DNA of 64,000 bases from Melampsora larici-populina 98AG31 (Eukaryota; Basidiomycota; Pucciniomycetes; Pucciniales; Melampsoraceae): the NCBI RefSeq assembly GCF_000204055.1, contig NW_006768769.1:1043794-1107793 (forward strand). Reading direction: 5' to 3'. Below, one piece after another: positions 1-9,169 of this stretch. Position 1 is the first letter of the stretch, and each line of letters begins with the position of its first letter. Position numbers and translations under genes: made by a program. The notes beneath the pieces are model-generated. The model searched no databases. It worked only from the letters and a program-made list of their open reading frames with translations, and was not told the origin of the DNA.

Positions 1-14
1 AGGGCTTTGTCTGA

Positions 15-56
15 ACATACATGTGAGTACAGCATGTGTAGTACTCACATGTATGT
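15..56. repeat. Perfect 16-bp inverted repeat (hairpin)
   Basis: Arms acatacatgtgagtac (15-30) and gtactcacatgtatgt (41-56) are exact reverse complements around a 10-nt loop. It lies in repeat-rich sequence, so a transposon-derived hairpin is the simplest reading. Confidence 0.8.
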
Positions 57-882
57 CCTGATTGAGAGTATGTACTCTGCCATGGGGCTAAAAATATTAC
101 AGAGTGAGTGTGAGCTTGGTATGCTCATGCTCACACCTGCATCCCTGGATAGGCCAGTGGGAGTCAAAATTTCAGAAAGGGCATAATCCGTCTCAGTGGC
201 ATATTGCCTTTCTTACAATAAACCCATTACATATCAAAAACCTACATGTAATTTATCAATTGCATGTATTAATGATAAAAAGAAAACATGTAATACTTAA
301 TTACATTAAAATAAACACATGTAATCATCAATTACACATATAGTGCAATTATCTATTTCTATCCTATTTCATATTCAGTTATTCTTTTCTACTTTGTCTA
401 TTCTCCATTTCTCTCTTTCTGTATGGTATTCAATGAAGATACCCATCATTCAACAAATATATTACACCTGGATCAAATTAGAGGATGATCCTACATGATT
501 TGTTTGATGTCAATCTTTCTCATAATCACATGTAGCCTTAGTTCAAGCAACTGAGGCTGTTCATCTAAAACAGATCTCCTTGCCATGTTATGGCCGCCAA
601 AGAAGGATGTCTAGGGTTCACATGCTAAAAGGATAGGCTATCATTGAGTAATTCACAAGGGTGATTCAGGATTATATGGTTACACACGCTAAATTAGCAA
701 TTACATATGTGCATCTATTTGGGATCACAAGCTAGTTTTTCACATAATCTGCTCGTTGTAACATCCCAATGTAGTTTTTTCACACTGGCTGTGCACTTTA
801 TTCTGTCCTACATATGTAAAACATATCTAATCAACCTGTAACAGTTATATATCTACTATTACATGGTTGTTTCCTTGCTCAA
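57..882. other. No gene seen; degenerate acatgtaat repeats
   Basis: No convincing coding exon is visible. Positions 235-345 hold several loose copies of acatgtaat/attacatgt separated by AT-rich spacers. They look like decayed repeat sequence. The short open frame at 104-343 runs through this repeat and is not a credible gene. Confidence 0.5.
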
Positions 883-885
883 TAA

Positions 886-1851
886 GAGCACCCACTATGG
901 TTGCGCTAACTCGGTGATTTAGCGTTACCGTAACGCTAAAATACCCACAGGTCCACTATGGACTTGATTTAGACTTGCAGTCCCTACGACCGCGTCAAAT
1001 CTTGCTTTCCCCATGTTCAAATCTAAAAACAGCTACGACTTGATTTATCGTAGGAAATCAAGTCGAAACTACTGTTCTCAAAACTTCAAACTGCATAACT
1101 TCATTTCTCAAACTTCAAACTTCAAACATCAAAACCTCACTTTTGAGCTTTGGATTCAAACTTCATCCTCGATTCTCAACTTCGAGACCTCACATTTTGG
1201 AACATTGCACTTTGAATCAAATCGATTTCAGTCAAGGGTTGATATTTTTCCTACCATAAACCGACCCTCACTCTGCTTGTTTCAACTTTACTCACAATTA
1301 TCATTGTTAATGAATCACAAGACACTCTGGTAGTTCTTGTAAATTTCCGCTACAGTGAAATCTGAATGCACAATATCCTCCTACATCCTGAGGTTTTGTG
1401 AGACACCTTAAGAATGGAGGTGCAAAATAGTCAGTTGCTGAGTAGGCTGAGCTCAAGCTCGATCTGTTTGGATTCAAGTCTAAAAAGGTGAAGGTGGTGT
1501 GTGAAGCCTATAAAACATGATTTCAAAGATGAGTTGGTCAAACTCTTGTTGTTCATTGTCATCGTTTGAAGCCTTCAAAAGACCGTTGATTTGTCTTTTC
1601 AAGGAATTCAGCGCAGGCATTTGATGGAGTTTTTTTGGATGAGATTTATGAAAAAGATAAGTTATCTCATTTCAAAATCAAACCACTGTGGATCAGGACG
1701 ATTCCCAGTGATTCATCGTAGCTAAATCAATCGTTACATCAATCCATAGTGGATTTCGTGCGTTTACCAACTTAGGTAAAACACGCGTGATTAAATCTCG
1801 CACTCAGGCACGCAAAATCTACGTTAAATCACCATCACAATAGTGGGTGCT
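886..1851. mobile_element. PIF/Harbinger-type deletion derivative, 966 bp, TSD TAA
   Basis: The termini are inverted repeats beginning GAGCACCCACTAT (886 onward, and reverse-complemented to 1851). They are flanked by a 3-bp TAA duplication (883-885 and 1852-1854). A 3-bp TWA target duplication is the hallmark of PIF/Harbinger elements. The subterminal sequence is shared with the copy at 27304-28030: the left end here matches the right end of that copy in inverted orientation, including blocks reading ggtccactatgga and gtccctacgac. No complete transposase is present. A 47-codon remnant frame (1480-1620, minus) survives, so this is an internal-deletion derivative rather than a random MITE. Confidence 0.85.
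1480..1620 (-). pseudogene. Remnant N-terminus of a Harbinger-element gene
   Basis: A minus-strand ATG at 1620 opens 46 codons before a stop. The translation contains INGLLKASNDDNEQQEFDQ, clearly homologous to the frame at the same place in the 27304 element (INALLKSSNDDEEQQEYEQ). Two diverged element copies keep the same start codon and acidic/Gln-rich N-terminus, so this is likely the 5' end of the autonomous element's transposase or accessory gene. Everything downstream has been lost. Confidence 0.6.
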
Positions 1852-2224
1852 CTAAGCTTCCTTATTGACACAAATCTGGCACATCAATACTTGACAGACC
1901 ACACAGCCAAAGATCTGGAGGAAACTAAACAACACCTCTGGGAAGTCAACAGTAGAAACCTTGATAAAGGTTTGTAGGAATGTGCTGAGAACATGTCTGC
2001 AGAAGGTTTAAGCTGGTGTAACACCTCAATTTCATGCAATTCAAATCTGAGTATAGGAAGCCAAGGGTAATTGGGTATTACCAACTCTAAATATGGCAAT
2101 AAAAGAAAAATCTCCAAGCCCAAGAGAGAGAGACAGTAGAGAAGTAATCATACCCAAGAGTTCCCGGATAGCTAGAAAGAAACGTGGCAAGCCAAGACTC
2201 CTAGGGTTATATTGGTACACAGGG

Positions 2225-2850
2225 TGCCCAAGCACTGTGAATATCATTCAACTTCTCCAAGTGGGAAGGGGAAAATGATTAGGAGTACAATTTTTCATAA
2301 AAGGATCTTAGCACTGGATACTTGAACCATGACACCCACACTACATATGTGCAGCAGACTGAGTGAATAGGTGGCTATCATGTACATACAGGTATGCTCA
2401 GTTATGTCCTCATCTGGATGAATGGATCATATGTGATACATGTTGTAACTTTTTCAGCTTGACAAAATCATTCCAGGAATTGACTACATACACTGACACA
2501 AAGTTTTGTGTACTAAACTTCATGTAACACCCTTTATGTTACTGACAAATGGCAACAAGAATGTTGCCTGAGTAGCCAGGATGATATATGTAGTGGATTG
2601 TTGGGACAATTTTGTCAATGGCAAAAAAGTTACATGATGTATCACATGCAACTTATTTAGTCAGATGAGCAGACGGCTGAGCAGAACTGTATGTACATGA
2701 TAGGCAATTATCAACCAAGCCTGCTGCACATATGTAGTGTGTGTTATGGCTCAGGTGTGCAGTGATGGATCCTTTTATTACAAACTGCACTCTCAATCAT
2801 TTCCCCCTTCCCACTTTGGGAAACTGAATGAGGTTTACAGTGAAGAGTCC
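2225..2850. repeat. Long imperfect inverted repeat (fold-back element)
   Basis: About 280 bp on the left (roughly 2225-2510) matches the reverse complement of roughly 2575-2850. Matching blocks include aagtgggaagggg near the outer end, ataaaaggatc, ctacatatgtgcagcag and tatcatgtacatacag. The two arms differ at many positions, so the element is old. No target duplication could be set because the outer ends fade gradually. No coding capacity is evident. Confidence 0.7.
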
Positions 2851-3231
2851 CAAGAGATCTCTGTGAATTAGTTGAGAGACTGCCCAGATTGTGAGGTGAG
2901 AAGTTTTTCTCAACCACACAAACCAAGGTGGCTGCTGGCCTGTCACTGCTTGAAGGTGGTAAACTAAGGATAGCAGCCTTAAGTTGATTGGTACTTTAAG
3001 ATGTGAGAACATCAAGCTCACTAACCCAAACAAAATGGATTTACAAGATCTGGAAAGTGGTAAGTGGTGTGCATGAAATATATGAGAATTGTATAAGCTA
3101 TTCTGAAGATTATCCTCTTATGCAGAATTTGAATCCTTGTTATAAACACTCTCTTATCACAGAGACTTGAAATATGTTTTGAATTGTATTGTGGGCCCAA
3201 TTATATGGCCAAATGATGCTTTTCCCTTACA

Positions 3232-3395
3232 GGATACAAAGTAGAATCCGGGCACGTGCCCGGCTTTGTGCCCAGATTCTTTTTGGCAGTAAGTTTGAAT
3301 TCTGGGCCCAGACTTTTGCCCAGAAAATCAAAATTTACTGCCAAAATAATTCCAGGCACAAAGCCAGGCACGTGTCTGGATTCTACTTTGTATCC
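3232..3395. mobile_element. Fold-back MITE, 164 bp, nearly all hairpin
   Basis: The ends are an exact 18-bp inverted repeat, ggatacaaagtagaatcc at 3232-3249 and its complement at 3378-3395. Similarity continues inward through ggcacgtgcc, ggctttgtgcc and ttttggcagtaa to a central loop of about ten bases. The whole 164-bp unit can therefore fold into one stem with arms of about 80 bp. Open frames on both strands here are by-products of the palindrome. Confidence 0.75.
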
Positions 3396-4018
3396 CACAA
3401 CTATAGATTCACATGAAGAAATGATTTTTTGGTACTGGAAAAGCCCTTTCATGAAGTATATCAGAAACTTGAGCTCCTGTGGGCAAGCCAGCTCCCAGCC
3501 TGAAGTGTTTGAATTTAATATAGCAACATCTCTGGCTATAAGGCAATGGTAAAAGCATCTAAATAGATAGACAGTGCATAGTGTACAGAATCACAGAATG
3601 AATGAAATTGCCATAATGGAATACAGACAACAAAAGCACAGTGTATTTGTGGCTGTCTTGATAAGTCCTTTAAAGCCTTTTCCTCTCCTCTATTGTCCCC
3701 AGCTTGATGCTTTGATAATACTTCTACTGTCTTCAGAAAGCCAAATTGACCTACAGTCAACTCTGCTCTTTCCCATACATGTGTTGCCCCATACAAATTT
3801 TTGTCCACATTTGTATGGGCAGGGGAAACTACTCAGAATCCCATACCTCTCTTCATTACCTTGAGCCATGGGCAATTTGGGCAAACTAGGATACAAACTC
3901 ATGACAATCACTGCAGAAAGCACAATACAGACTGATGCAGTACAGCCCTTGGGCAAAAACCAAGATCAATTTCTTTGTCATTTACCAAAATAAGCCTACC
4001 TCCTCAATGAAAATCATA
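3396..4018. other. No gene seen between MITE and mariner-type element
   Basis: Short open frames occur on both strands (3536-3956) but none shows splice structure or recognisable domains. The sequence ends at the TA duplication of the element beginning at 4021. Confidence 0.4.
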
Positions 4019-4020
4019 TA

Positions 4021-4160
4021 CAGCTATTCAAGAAATTCGTGTCCTAGTGACACGAATCTTTTGGTTTTCCCCCCGAGCGCCACACCCAAATACAGGCGAT
4101 GCGCAGCGCAGCGGAACAGTGACAAACACGGATCGGGTCACCCCCGTACCCCGATCTCAT
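4021..4160 (+). repeat. Left terminal inverted repeat of the 5.1-kb element
   Basis: It pairs imperfectly with 9030-9167. Conserved parts are the outer CAGCTATTCAAGAAAT, a pyrimidine tract ending in CCCCCC, and the inner AAATACAGGCGATGCGCAGC. The same three-part layout occurs in the 53084-55013 element, so the inner GC-rich block is a candidate transposase-binding site (inference). Confidence 0.85.
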
Positions 4161-4362
4161 AACCACATTTGGGAATTCTCCCACATCCTGACCCACATCC
4201 ACCACATCCACCATCAATTTTTTGGCACGGGTTTTTTTTTCATAAATTTCGATCTCGATCTGGTTCAGTCCTTGGTACGTCCCTTGCATATCCTTTCTCC
4301 ACTGCATTAATCACTTCCCAGTCAAACAAGGGTGCTGACTGTTCTCGTTTTGACTTCTAGTC

Positions 4363-5504
4363 ATGAGGGTACGACCCGGTAAATACGACGTTGGCTTGAA
4401 AGTACTGGCGGTGCAGTACCTACGTGCTGGAAAAACCGTCGACCAAGTACGTGGGATATTGAAGTCTCCCGTCAGCTACCGCACGGTCTCTAGATGGTAT
4501 GGTCTATATCGACGAACCTACACCGTCATCCGCAACCCTGAAGACTATCAGCGACTCGGAAGACACACAGCCTTGACCGATGAAGACCGCGATTTCATCT
4601 TGGAACTCCTCGAAGGCAATCCAGCCCTGTACTTGGACGAGTATCGTCACGCTGTTTATCGCCGCACGGGCACGTGGATCTCGTTACAAACCGTGGCAAG
4701 CGATCTCAAGGATCGCCTCAATATCACACTCAAGAAAGCTCGGACGGTCCACCCGAACCAGAGTGCGTCAAAGAGAGCTAGGTATTTACATGCAGTAGGT
4801 GCTTTGACCCCGAATATGCTCGTGTTCTTAGGTATGAAACTGGGTCACATTCTCTTTGTATATCCCTGTCTGTAAAACTGCCCATAGCTGACCTGGTGTC
4901 TCTCGTTTTAGACGAGTGCTCGATTCAGGAGCGTTATCTCGGACGGCAGTTCGGCCGGGCCAGACAAGGACACCGAACGTCGCGTATCCCTTGGAGCCGT
5001 GGTGGCAAACGGTTCTCGCTCCTCCCGGCAATCTTCCGGGGTGGAGTATTGGCACTCGACTGCCAAGAAGGATCGTACGTTCGTCAGGATTTTGAAAGCT
5101 TCCTTAAGCATCGATTGGTACGTGTATTCTTTTCTTTGTTCTATCACGATGGATATTGACCTAGCTATCCCTTTGGTTGATTGTCACAGTTTCCGGTAAT
5201 GAATCCCTACCCCCAAGCCAACTCTGTCTTAGTTATGGATAATGCTCGCATCCACCATGGTGGTAGGATTGCAGAGCTGGCTGCCGAGCATGGTATACGA
5301 GTATTGTATCTGCCTCCTTACTCACCGGATCTCAATCCGATCAAAAAAGCTTTTAGTGTGCTTAAATCACACTTTCGACGCACCCAGGCGCTCATTCACA
5401 CCGCGGCGGACCAGAAGATTGAGGTGATTATGGATGCCACGTGGAACTTATTCTCGGGTGCTCTGATGCACAAGTTGTACTCGGTCTGTGGCTATTGGAT
5501 GTAG
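4363..5504 (+). CDS. DDE transposase (Tc1/mariner type), catalytic residue lost
   Basis: Three exons, 4363-4831, 4912-5117 and 5190-5504, with GT-AG introns and continuous phase, encode 329 aa. Residues about 8-55 (VLAVQYLRAGKTVDQVRGIL and following) look like the helix-turn-helix of this family. The DDE core begins FLDECS (Asp157, created across intron 1) and continues VMDNARIHH (Asp242) to LPPYSPDLNPI. In DDE_3-type enzymes that last motif is followed by the third acidic residue, 34 residues after the second Asp. Here position 277 is Lys (AAA), so the enzyme is predicted to be inactive. A single G-to-A change in a former CGAA context would explain it. ATG 4363 is the only start that keeps the N-terminal helices. 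It is the sole transposase in the element. Confidence 0.88.
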
Positions 5505-5580
5505 ATAATGTGATTAGAATTTTACCTCTCATGTCCTTTGCAAAGACCATCACTCCAATTTAAAGACTAAGTCCACATGT

Positions 5581-5666
5581 GTCTTTTAAGAGAGGTCCCA
5601 AAATAAGAACCGAGTGTCCAAATGTCTTTTAAGAGAGGTCCCAAAATAAGAACCGAGTGTCCAAAT
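5581..5666. repeat. Tandem duplication, 2 x 43 bp
   Basis: Copies 5581-5623 and 5624-5666 are identical as read (beginning gtcttttaagagaggtccc). They lie in the spacer between the two convergent transposon genes. Confidence 0.9.
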
Positions 5667-5818
5667 TGGATGCCTATGTTGTTCAAAAAGGGTATAACCC
5701 ATGTGCCTCCCAACACGATAATATCAGATGAGGCTCATATGAGTCATATTATCCAAAAAGACACAAGGAGATGTCTTACACATTTTCCCAAAATCATGAC
5801 CGTGAATGCCAAAATAAA

Positions 5819-5939
5819 CTCATGTTTCTTGACCTTTGAGCTCGAGATTGAACATAAAGATCTAAAGTCAAGAAACATGAGTATCTTGACTTTAAAACTT
5901 GTCATCGAATGTATAGAAACTTATGCATTCGATGACAAG
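5819..5939. repeat. Two adjacent hairpins in the transposon spacer
   Basis: Hairpin one has 15-bp arms, ctcatgtttcttgac (5819-5833) and gtcaagaaacatgag (5867-5881). Hairpin two has 14-bp arms, cttgtcatcgaatg (5898-5911) and cattcgatgacaag (5926-5939). Both are perfect. They sit between the stop codons of two convergent genes, where bidirectional 3' processing signals would lie. A role there is only inference. Confidence 0.8.
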
Positions 5940-6038
5940 CTGGTGGGCAATGGGGCAATTCGGACATGGACATGTTTCAAAGGTGGCAAACAGATCGAGG
6001 GCTTGGTCATTGCATCAGGATACACTATCAGTCGATAT

Positions 6039-6227
6039 CACAAGAGAGGGGATTTAACTTTGGCCGCGACCGACATGAGGAAACATAAGACAGCATATAG
6101 TCGACATCACCGCAAGATCAAGACTCAAAAACAAGACAAGTCACAAGAACAAGAACCGTGTGTTGAACACAAGAGAGGGGATTTAACTTTGGCCGCGACC
6201 GACATGAGGAAACATAAGAAAGCATAT
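6039..6227. repeat. 60-bp direct repeat pair
   Basis: Segments 6039-6098 and 6168-6227 match with one mismatch (beginning cacaagagaggggattt), separated by 69 bp. They lie just downstream of the minus-strand transposon gene. Confidence 0.88.
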
Positions 6228-6252
6228 TGGAATAAGGAAATAACAGTAGGCC

Positions 6253-8436
6253 TCAAACCGATTTCAAGTGAAGGTTGTACTTCGGAACGGCCTTATAGAT
6301 GTCATCTGCGTGAGCGAATGGTATTCGAAGGGCACGTAAATTTTCAAATGAGTAAGTCTTGCGATCCAAAAGACGGGCAAAATCATCGATGCCTTCTTGA
6401 GCCAAGATTTCGCGAGTCTTCACCATCTCAGGTCGTATACCCGCAAAAGACAAGAACTCTTCGAAAGGGGGAATATCGGGTGGTGGTGACAACCGAAGCG
6501 ATTCGACCGGTACCGGAGGGGTTGGAAGTGTATACATGGGAGGCGCAGGGGTTGGTGTGGTATACATGGGAGGGGCGCCGAACGGATGTGCAAAGGCAGG
6601 GGGGGGTACAATGCCGAAGGGTATTGGGCGACAGGCAAAGGCTGTTGTTGACCATAGTAATTATGGTGAACAACCGTTCCTAGACTTGATGAAGCGTCAG
6701 ACGAGGCAGGTGGGTTGAGCCCAAGGAGTTTGTTCTTCTCGATCTCGTAGTGGGCCACTGGGATCCAACGGAATTCGGGCCTTTTGGAAGGTGGGTTGAC
6801 TTCATCAACACCGCGCACCCCGTCAGCCTGGTACGAAGGAGATGTAAGTCAACTATATTAACCGAAAAGAGGGGGAGGAAGGCAACCGATAAACCATGTT
6901 GAACTTACCCAATCATTGGCCCATGTTCTTATGCGAGAGGTATTAAGCAGTACGATTTCACCTGGATTTTTCGGGTTGGGCACCGAGGTGACATTTTCAC
7001 CTCGCTTGAAGTCTTTGGCAAAGCGTGTCATCAATGTTCTAAGTCGTCTTTCGCCTAGGCTTAAGATGGCCGACTACAAAATTAGAACGTCAGTGCAGTG
7101 TTCAAATAAAGGTAAAGGGAGAATAAGTACTTACACCTTGTGAGCCTGCGTTGGAGACCTCACCGTCGGATCCTTCGGATGCCTCGCCGGCGTTTCGGTC
7201 AGGCTCGTAGCGTAGATTTGCAATGAAACGAGTGGCGGAATCAGCAAGTTTCGGGTTCTCATGATGGATCTTGAAACCCATAGCGGTCGAAGCAGGAACA
7301 AGCAGAGTGGCGGTCATGAATTGCTGAATAGAATCGTTATCATCAATGACCATTTTGACTGCCTTGATTTTACGAGTACCGTTGACAAATCCTTGAATGG
7401 TGACCGTTTGCGAATTGCAAGCCTTACTAAGAGCTTCGGATACCCGGGGAAGGGTCTTGTTGCAAGAGTCGAAAAGCTTCGGTTTGAAAAGGGTAAAGTG
7501 AAGCTGGGCGTTGGGATCGGTTATCGTGAGTTTGTTGTTCTGGACTTTGGGGTTGTAATTTTCGTACTTCGGGACAGGCGTTTTGGACTGGCTAGGGCGC
7601 GACCCGCCAGGGGTTTTGCGTCTCTTAATGTTAGCAGAATCGTCAGGTTGCACTAGTTGCCAAAGATTAAAAGTAACTTGAAAGGTTCGAGCCGTGTCGG
7701 ATTCTGCAGCTAGCAAGTCCACAGTTCGATTGTGAGCTGGCGAGTCGGGCGGTGAAAAGTCTGGTTGCATGTCAACATTTCCGGAACCTTGAGGGTCAGC
7801 ATGACTTGGCCTGTTGACAACATGCTCAGGCTCAGCGAGTTCTACATAGGCAATCTAGTCAATATGTGATCGTGGACGCAAAAGAGAGTGAAACAAACTC
7901 ACCATCCTCTTCTTCAAGATCCTCACTTTCAACGTCAATGTCCTTCGCAGGCCTCTTATTCGAAGAAGACGCTTGGGTGTTCGGATCAGTAGGCAGGGTA
8001 CTGCAGACGGTGGAAGGAGAACCAACGGGAGTGTTTTCCAAAGAAATGGGGGTATCGAAGATCATGGGATTGATATGAGGATTGTAACCCAAAGACGATT
8101 GCGACCCAGATCGAGAGAGGCCAGCAGGAGTATGAAAGGACGGGTTATACACGGAATTGGAGAGATGCGACCGTTTCGAAGGATCTTTGAAGGGGGATGT
8201 CACTGGCGAACGGCTATTGAAAATCGCAGGACCCAAACCTTCCGAGACCGCAGAGAAACCTGGGGTACACGCGAAAATCGAATCACCAGCTCTAGATTGA
8301 CCAGGAGGACTACATACCAAATCAAACATTAAAGATAGCTCATCGTGGAGATAAAGATGTGCTAGATGACTCACCGAGCAGCTCGGGCTCGACCCAGGAG
8401 CGCTTGATAGCTGCGGGTACGAAGGACACGGGACAT
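6253..8436 (-). CDS. Second gene of the mariner-type element, unknown function
   Basis: Five minus-strand exons (8436-8375, 8309-7903, 7841-7135, 7073-6909, 6827-6253) join in phase through GT-AG introns to about 638 codons. The N-terminal third is Ser/Pro-rich and ends in an acidic stretch (ESEDLEEEDG). The middle exons (containing ITDPNAQLHFTLFKPKLFD and MVIDDNDSIQQFMTATLLVP) look folded but match no family I know. After a Pro-rich linker, the last 75 residues (EILAQEGIDDFARLLDRKTY and following) resemble a small helical SAM-like domain; this is inference. The final exon has an 8-C tract (6599-6606). One more C would join the upstream frame to the downstream frame and make the exon length divisible by three, so a 1-nt deletion or sequencing error is likely. 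The start at 8436 is the first ATG in the phase-consistent exon; an upstream exon is possible. Confidence 0.62.
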
Positions 8437-9029
8437 CACATCGATTTGCCCGTTGGAGGACCTGATAGGATAACAAAGACAGTAATGTCAGACGAAGCAA
8501 GTTACGATTGAAAGAAATATAGAGAAATCGAGGCTCAGGCTCGAGGAAATGAAATCATGGAAATCATAAGGGGAAAGAGACCAACGAAGGAACATGTGAA
8601 AGCTTCCTGTTAACCATGCTGAGTGACAGATGAAAAAGATGTTTAAAATTGCTGATGACGAGGTTGGAACCGGGAAGGGGGAAATTGGAACCGAGGGGGC
8701 CCTTTTGAGTTGGTCAGGTGAAATCGCTCGACTCGTGGTTGACAACAAGCACCGATAGATCGCTTAGGTTTGCGTGCCGGGAGTAGTCGTCAAATGAAAG
8801 GTTGGTCGACTCGTGATTGACCAGGACAAACTGATGGCTTAGGTTTGTGTGCCGGATGAGGCTTTCAGAGCTTGAATCAGGCGTCGAGATCTTGATGGGT
8901 GATGTTCAGGTGATATGAAGGTGGATACGAAGGTGGATATGGGTGGTGGATAAGGGTGTAGTGCCCGTGGGTGCTTGAACAATGATCGCAAACACCCACA
9001 AACAAACCCGCATGGGCGGTACAAGATAT

Positions 9030-9167
9030 CTTCGGATCTAGCCGGATCGAGTAAGCCACAGGCCGTTACAGTCCTGCTGCGCTGCGCAGCGCCTGTATTC
9101 GAGCGTGGCGCAGGGGGGGAAAATGCAAAAAATTGTGCCACTAGGACACGGATTTCTTGAATAGCTG
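9030..9167 (-). repeat. Right terminal inverted repeat of the 5.1-kb element
   Basis: Reverse complement of the left end with scattered mismatches. Here the inner block reads gcgctgcgcagcgc, itself a palindrome. Confidence 0.85.
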
Positions 9168-9169
9168 TA

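Larger units (their letters stand above)
4021..9167. mobile_element. Two-gene Tc1/mariner-type DNA transposon, 5147 bp
   Basis: The element starts CAGCTATTCAAGAAAT at 4021, ends with the inverted copy at 9167, and is flanked by TA (4019-4020 and 9168-9169), the target of Tc1/mariner elements. Terminal inverted repeats of about 140 bp match imperfectly and contain a conserved GCGCAGCGCAGC block. Inside are a spliced DDE transposase (4363-5504, plus) and a second spliced gene (8436 to 6253, minus). The two genes converge on a 750-bp spacer rich in direct and inverted repeats. At 5.1 kb this is far larger than usual for the superfamily. The transposase has lost its third catalytic acid and the second gene has an apparent 1-nt frameshift, so this copy is probably not autonomous. 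Confidence 0.88.

Noticed and set aside
3189..3552. Overlapping frames on both strands
   Set aside because: They mirror each other because the DNA is a 164-bp palindrome.
5622..6683. 353-codon plus-strand open frame
   Set aside because: Its second half is antisense to the spliced minus-strand transposon gene and its first half crosses direct repeats and hairpins. No domain or splice support.
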